Source: Halalkalicoccus paucihalophilus | GTDB lineage: Archaea; Halobacteriota; Halobacteria; Halobacteriales; Halalkalicoccaceae | Assembly: GCF_001593955.1 (NCBI RefSeq) | Contig: NZ_LTAZ01000002.1 | Span: forward strand, 38,060 to 102,059 | Length of the DNA stretch: 64,000 bases | Direction of reading: 5' to 3' | Shown: in pieces, positions 61,954-64,000 of the stretch | Numbering within the stretch: position 1 is the stretch's first letter | How the letters are laid out: each line of letters opens with the position of its first letter | Position numbers and translations under genes: made by a program | The notes under the pieces: model-generated | Databases searched by the model: none | What the model was told of the DNA's origin: nothing | What the model saw: only the letters and a program-made list of their open reading frames with translations

Positions 61954-63831
61954 TCAGGTCCGCTGCTGGATCTCCTCGCGCAGCGCGGTGCTGACGACCT
62001 CGCCGTCGGCTTTTCCGCCGAGCGTACCCATCGCCTCGCCCATGAGTCCGGAGAAGGCGGCCATCCCCTCCTCCTCGACCTGCTCCGAATTGCGTTCGAC
62101 GACCTCACGGACGGCCTCCCGGACCTCGTCCTCGGAGGCCCCGCCCAGACCCTCCCGTTCGAGCGCCTCCTCGGGAGTGAGCGCCGGCGACTCCGCGAGC
62201 ACGCTCAGGAGGTCCCCCACGCTCCCCTTCGGGAGGTCGCCGTCACGAGCCAGCGCGAGCGTCCCGACGATCTGGTCGTCACTCAGGTCCTCGGCAGGCA
62301 CGTCGTCCCGCCTGAGTTCGGTCAGCGTGGATTCGAGTATGCCGGCCGCCAAGGTCGGATCGACCCCCTCGCTGACGACGTGCTCGAACAACGGCATGCG
62401 CCGGCCGTAGGCGACCTGCTCTGCGAGTCCGGCGTCGAGGTCGTACTCGGACTGATAGCGCTCGACCTTCTCCGTGAGGAGTTCGGGCGTCTCGACCTCG
62501 CTCGGGTCCGGCTCCACGGGAGGAACGTCCGTCTCGGGGTACATCCGCGCCGCGCCCGGGAGCGGACGGAGGTACCGTGAGGTCCCGTCCTCGTTCGCGC
62601 CGCGGGTCTCCTCGGGTACGCCCTCGATGGCGGTCTCAGCCCGCGCCGCGACCGCCTCGATCGCGCGTTCGGCGGTCGCGGTGTCGTCGGCTACGATGGC
62701 CACGGCGTCGTCTTCGCCTGCACCCACTGACTCCCTGAGCGCCGCGACTTCCGCCTCGGTGACGGCGTAAGCCGGTAGCTCGTCGGTGTGAAAGATCCCG
62801 CCCGCGCCGTGGCGTTTCGCGTGATCCGAGAACTCGGTGCCGAGTCGCCGATCGGGCTGGATCTCCCGGCCGACTAACCCGTCGAAGTCGTAGAGGGGGA
62901 CGGCCATCACCGAGCCATCCCCTGAGAGGGCACCGCCGATGACGCCACTGTCGGTGTCGGCGAAGACCTCGCTGGCGTCCACGGGATCGCCGACGCTCGC
63001 CCCGCGTTCGTCGAGTTCCTCGGCGATTTCGAGGAGCGCGACCTGCCGGCCGACCTCTCTCCGAACCAAATCGTCGATGTCGTCCAGACTCTGGACGCCC
63101 TTCATCTCGACGCGGGCGCCCTCGGCGATCGAGACGTTCACGTCCTGGCGGATCGTCCCCAACCCGCGTTTCACCGTGCCGGTCGAGCGGAGCAACATGC
63201 CGATGCGTTCTGCGGCCTCCAGGGCCTGCTCGGGCGAGTGGATGTCGGGGCTGGTGCCGATCTCCACCAGCGGGATCCCCAATCGGTCCAAGCTCCAGCG
63301 CACTCCATCGTTCGTTTCCTCGACCCGCTGGGCGCTTTCCTCCTCGAGGAGCAGGTCCTCGATCCCCACGGGCCCCTCGCTCGTTTGGATCTCGCCGTCG
63401 GTCGCGATCAGCGACGAGCGCTGGAAGCCCGACGTGTTCGAGCCGTCGACGACGAGCTTTCGCATGACATGGGCCTGGTCGACCGGCTCGGCGTCGAGCA
63501 GTTGTGCGATTTCAAGTGTGACGTCGAGGGCCTCGTCGTCGAGTCTGTGGGGGGGCTCGTCGTCGGCCTCGACCAAGCAGGTCGTATCGTAGGCCAGATA
63601 CTCGAACTCCCGATCGACCCGGCTCTCCTCGAGGGCGGCCTCGTCGATCTCGCCGAGTTCGCTCTTGGTCGGGTGGAGATAGCGCGTGAACCGCTGCGTC
63701 GATTCGGCGGGCTCGCGCCGTTCGGTCGGACACGCACAGAAGAGTTTGGTCTCGGTATCGAGCTGTTGGTGGATCTCGAGGCCGGCGACCAGCCCCAACG
63801 CCTCGTAGTCGTCGGTGTCGCTGTCGGTCAT
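61954..63831 (-). CDS. gatE: Glutamyl-tRNA(Gln) amidotransferase subunit E
   Basis: 625 residues, archaea-specific GatE that with GatD makes Gln-tRNA(Gln). LVAGLEIHQQLDTETKLFCA, HVMRKLVVDGSNTSGFQRSS and RGLGTIRQDVNVSIAEGARV are the GatB/E core; the GAD domain insertion and C-terminal YqeY-like tail (RNSEQVEEEGMAAFSGLMGE) are present. GGTTTTTTACCC about 27 bases upstream is its promoter. Confidence 0.95.
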   Translation of the reverse strand: MTDSDTDDYEALGLVAGLEIHQQLDTETKLFCACPTERREPAESTQRFTRYLHPTKSELGEIDEAALEESRVDREFEYLAYDTTCLVEADDEPPHRLDDEALDVTLEIAQLLDAEPVDQAHVMRKLVVDGSNTSGFQRSSLIATDGEIQTSEGPVGIEDLLLEEESAQRVEETNDGVRWSLDRLGIPLVEIGTSPDIHSPEQALEAAERIGMLLRSTGTVKRGLGTIRQDVNVSIAEGARVEMKGVQSLDDIDDLVRREVGRQVALLEIAEELDERGASVGDPVDASEVFADTDSGVIGGALSGDGSVMAVPLYDFDGLVGREIQPDRRLGTEFSDHAKRHGAGGIFHTDELPAYAVTEAEVAALRESVGAGEDDAVAIVADDTATAERAIEAVAARAETAIEGVPEETRGANEDGTSRYLRPLPGAARMYPETDVPPVEPDPSEVETPELLTEKVERYQSEYDLDAGLAEQVAYGRRMPLFEHVVSEGVDPTLAAGILESTLTELRRDDVPAEDLSDDQIVGTLALARDGDLPKGSVGDLLSVLAESPALTPEEALEREGLGGASEDEVREAVREVVERNSEQVEEEGMAAFSGLMGEAMGTLGGKADGEVVSTALREEIQQRT

Positions 63832-63895
63832 TGTGCCGACGTGGGTAGCCGAAGGGTAAAAAACCGTTCAGTCTCGGAGTCGCCGGAAACGGCGG

Positions 63896-64000
63896 TCAGT
63901 AGCCGTCCTCCTGCTCGTCGCCGGCTGTACCGACGTCGGTGACGAGACCGGTGTCCCCGGTCAGTCCGAAGAGGACGGGGAAAACGAGGAGGAAGGGGGG
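63896..64000 (-). CDS. C-terminal end of a probable membrane protein (partial)
   Basis: 35 codons at the right edge end in TGA (63896-63898). The translation has a hydrophobic stretch (PPFLLVFPVLFGLTGDTGLV) and an acidic tail DEQEDGY, like the end of a membrane protein. The remainder is outside the window. A plus-strand reading looks like a lipoprotein signal but lacks a start codon. Confidence 0.45.
   Translation of the reverse strand, partial: PPFLLVFPVLFGLTGDTGLVTDVGTAGDEQEDGY

Noticed and set aside
63860..64000. Plus-strand lipoprotein-like reading (VAVLLLVAGCTD)
   Set aside because: No ATG, GTG or TTG start between the upstream stop at 63857 and the hydrophobic part; the minus-strand reading has a proper stop and an acidic end.

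Overview
This is a stretch of haloarchaeal (class Halobacteria) chromosome. The evidence is a GC-rich third-codon bias, highly acidic proteins, many promoters with a TATA element about 27 nt upstream of the start codon (leaderless transcripts), and typical archaeal/haloarchaeal genes: GatE, fibrillarin/Nop5, MptE, DacZ, chorismate synthase in an aro pair, 2-oxoacid:ferredoxin oxidoreductase and single-repeat TFB. The genus cannot be decided from sequence reading alone. I see no rRNA, CRISPR array, integrase or intact insertion sequence. There are two tRNA genes.

Layout. 0-3 kb: aromatic amino-acid pathway (aroA-aroC, ATGA overlap) beside the end of an unknown minus-strand gene. 3-8.4 kb: membrane protein, DICT sensor protein, then the two-subunit 2-oxoacid:ferredoxin oxidoreductase (best read as porAB) followed by an Lrp/AsnC regulator; a perfect inverted repeat encloses the probable TATA element of porA. 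8.4-14.6 kb: purD with a small internal duplication, a FAD-Rieske oxidoreductase, a hexapeptide acyltransferase, and a tight dacZ-mechanosensitive channel pair (c-di-AMP and osmotic stress). 14.6-17 kb: 2-oxoacid dehydrogenase E1 alpha (broken by two apparent missing G bases), E1 beta and a free-standing lipoyl protein. 17-22.3 kb: tRNA-Leu with stem-loop-rich flank, HAD hydrolase, mini-TFB, coaD, a winged-helix regulator, gshA and the flpA/nop5 RNA-methylation pair. 22.3-28.5 kb: ArsN2-type acetyltransferase, then the aerobic phenylacetyl-CoA epoxidase operon paaABCD plus a separated zinc ribbon, with a divergent Bat-type regulator, a HerA-like ATPase and an enoyl-CoA hydratase. 28.5-36.7 kb: hydrolase, DUF488, sodium/solute symporter, MaoC hydratase, AIR-synthase-like protein, glutaredoxin, Gfo/Idh dehydrogenase, DoxX.

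36.7-42.8 kb looks most accessory: a tiny zinc ribbon, short secreted or membrane proteins, two Tat-exported beta-helix proteins, tRNA-Glu, a membrane-tethered winged-helix regulator and an AT-rich gap. 42.8-51 kb: CaiB/BaiF CoA transferase overlapping thyX, a histidine kinase, Mn/Fe superoxide dismutase, photolyase, and a GDP-mannose dehydratase/reductase pair for a deoxysugar. 51-54 kb: phoU and pstB without pstSCA, with a divergent AbrB-PhoU regulator across an AT-rich gap. 54-58.7 kb: glutaredoxin, an R2-like ligand-binding oxidase (R2lox) with all metal ligands and the Val/Tyr cross-link pair, an F420-type oxidoreductase preceded by a possible 10-residue leader ORF, carotenoid oxygenase and quinone reductase. 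58.7-64 kb: pterin genes mptE and folP, tRNA methyltransferase and gatE, then the end of another gene.

Most of the window is ordinary core metabolism. The most informative observations are regulatory or architectural: the porA operator-like repeat, repeats in the paa promoter region, the leader ORF, R2lox, and the two G-run frameshifts in the E1 alpha gene.
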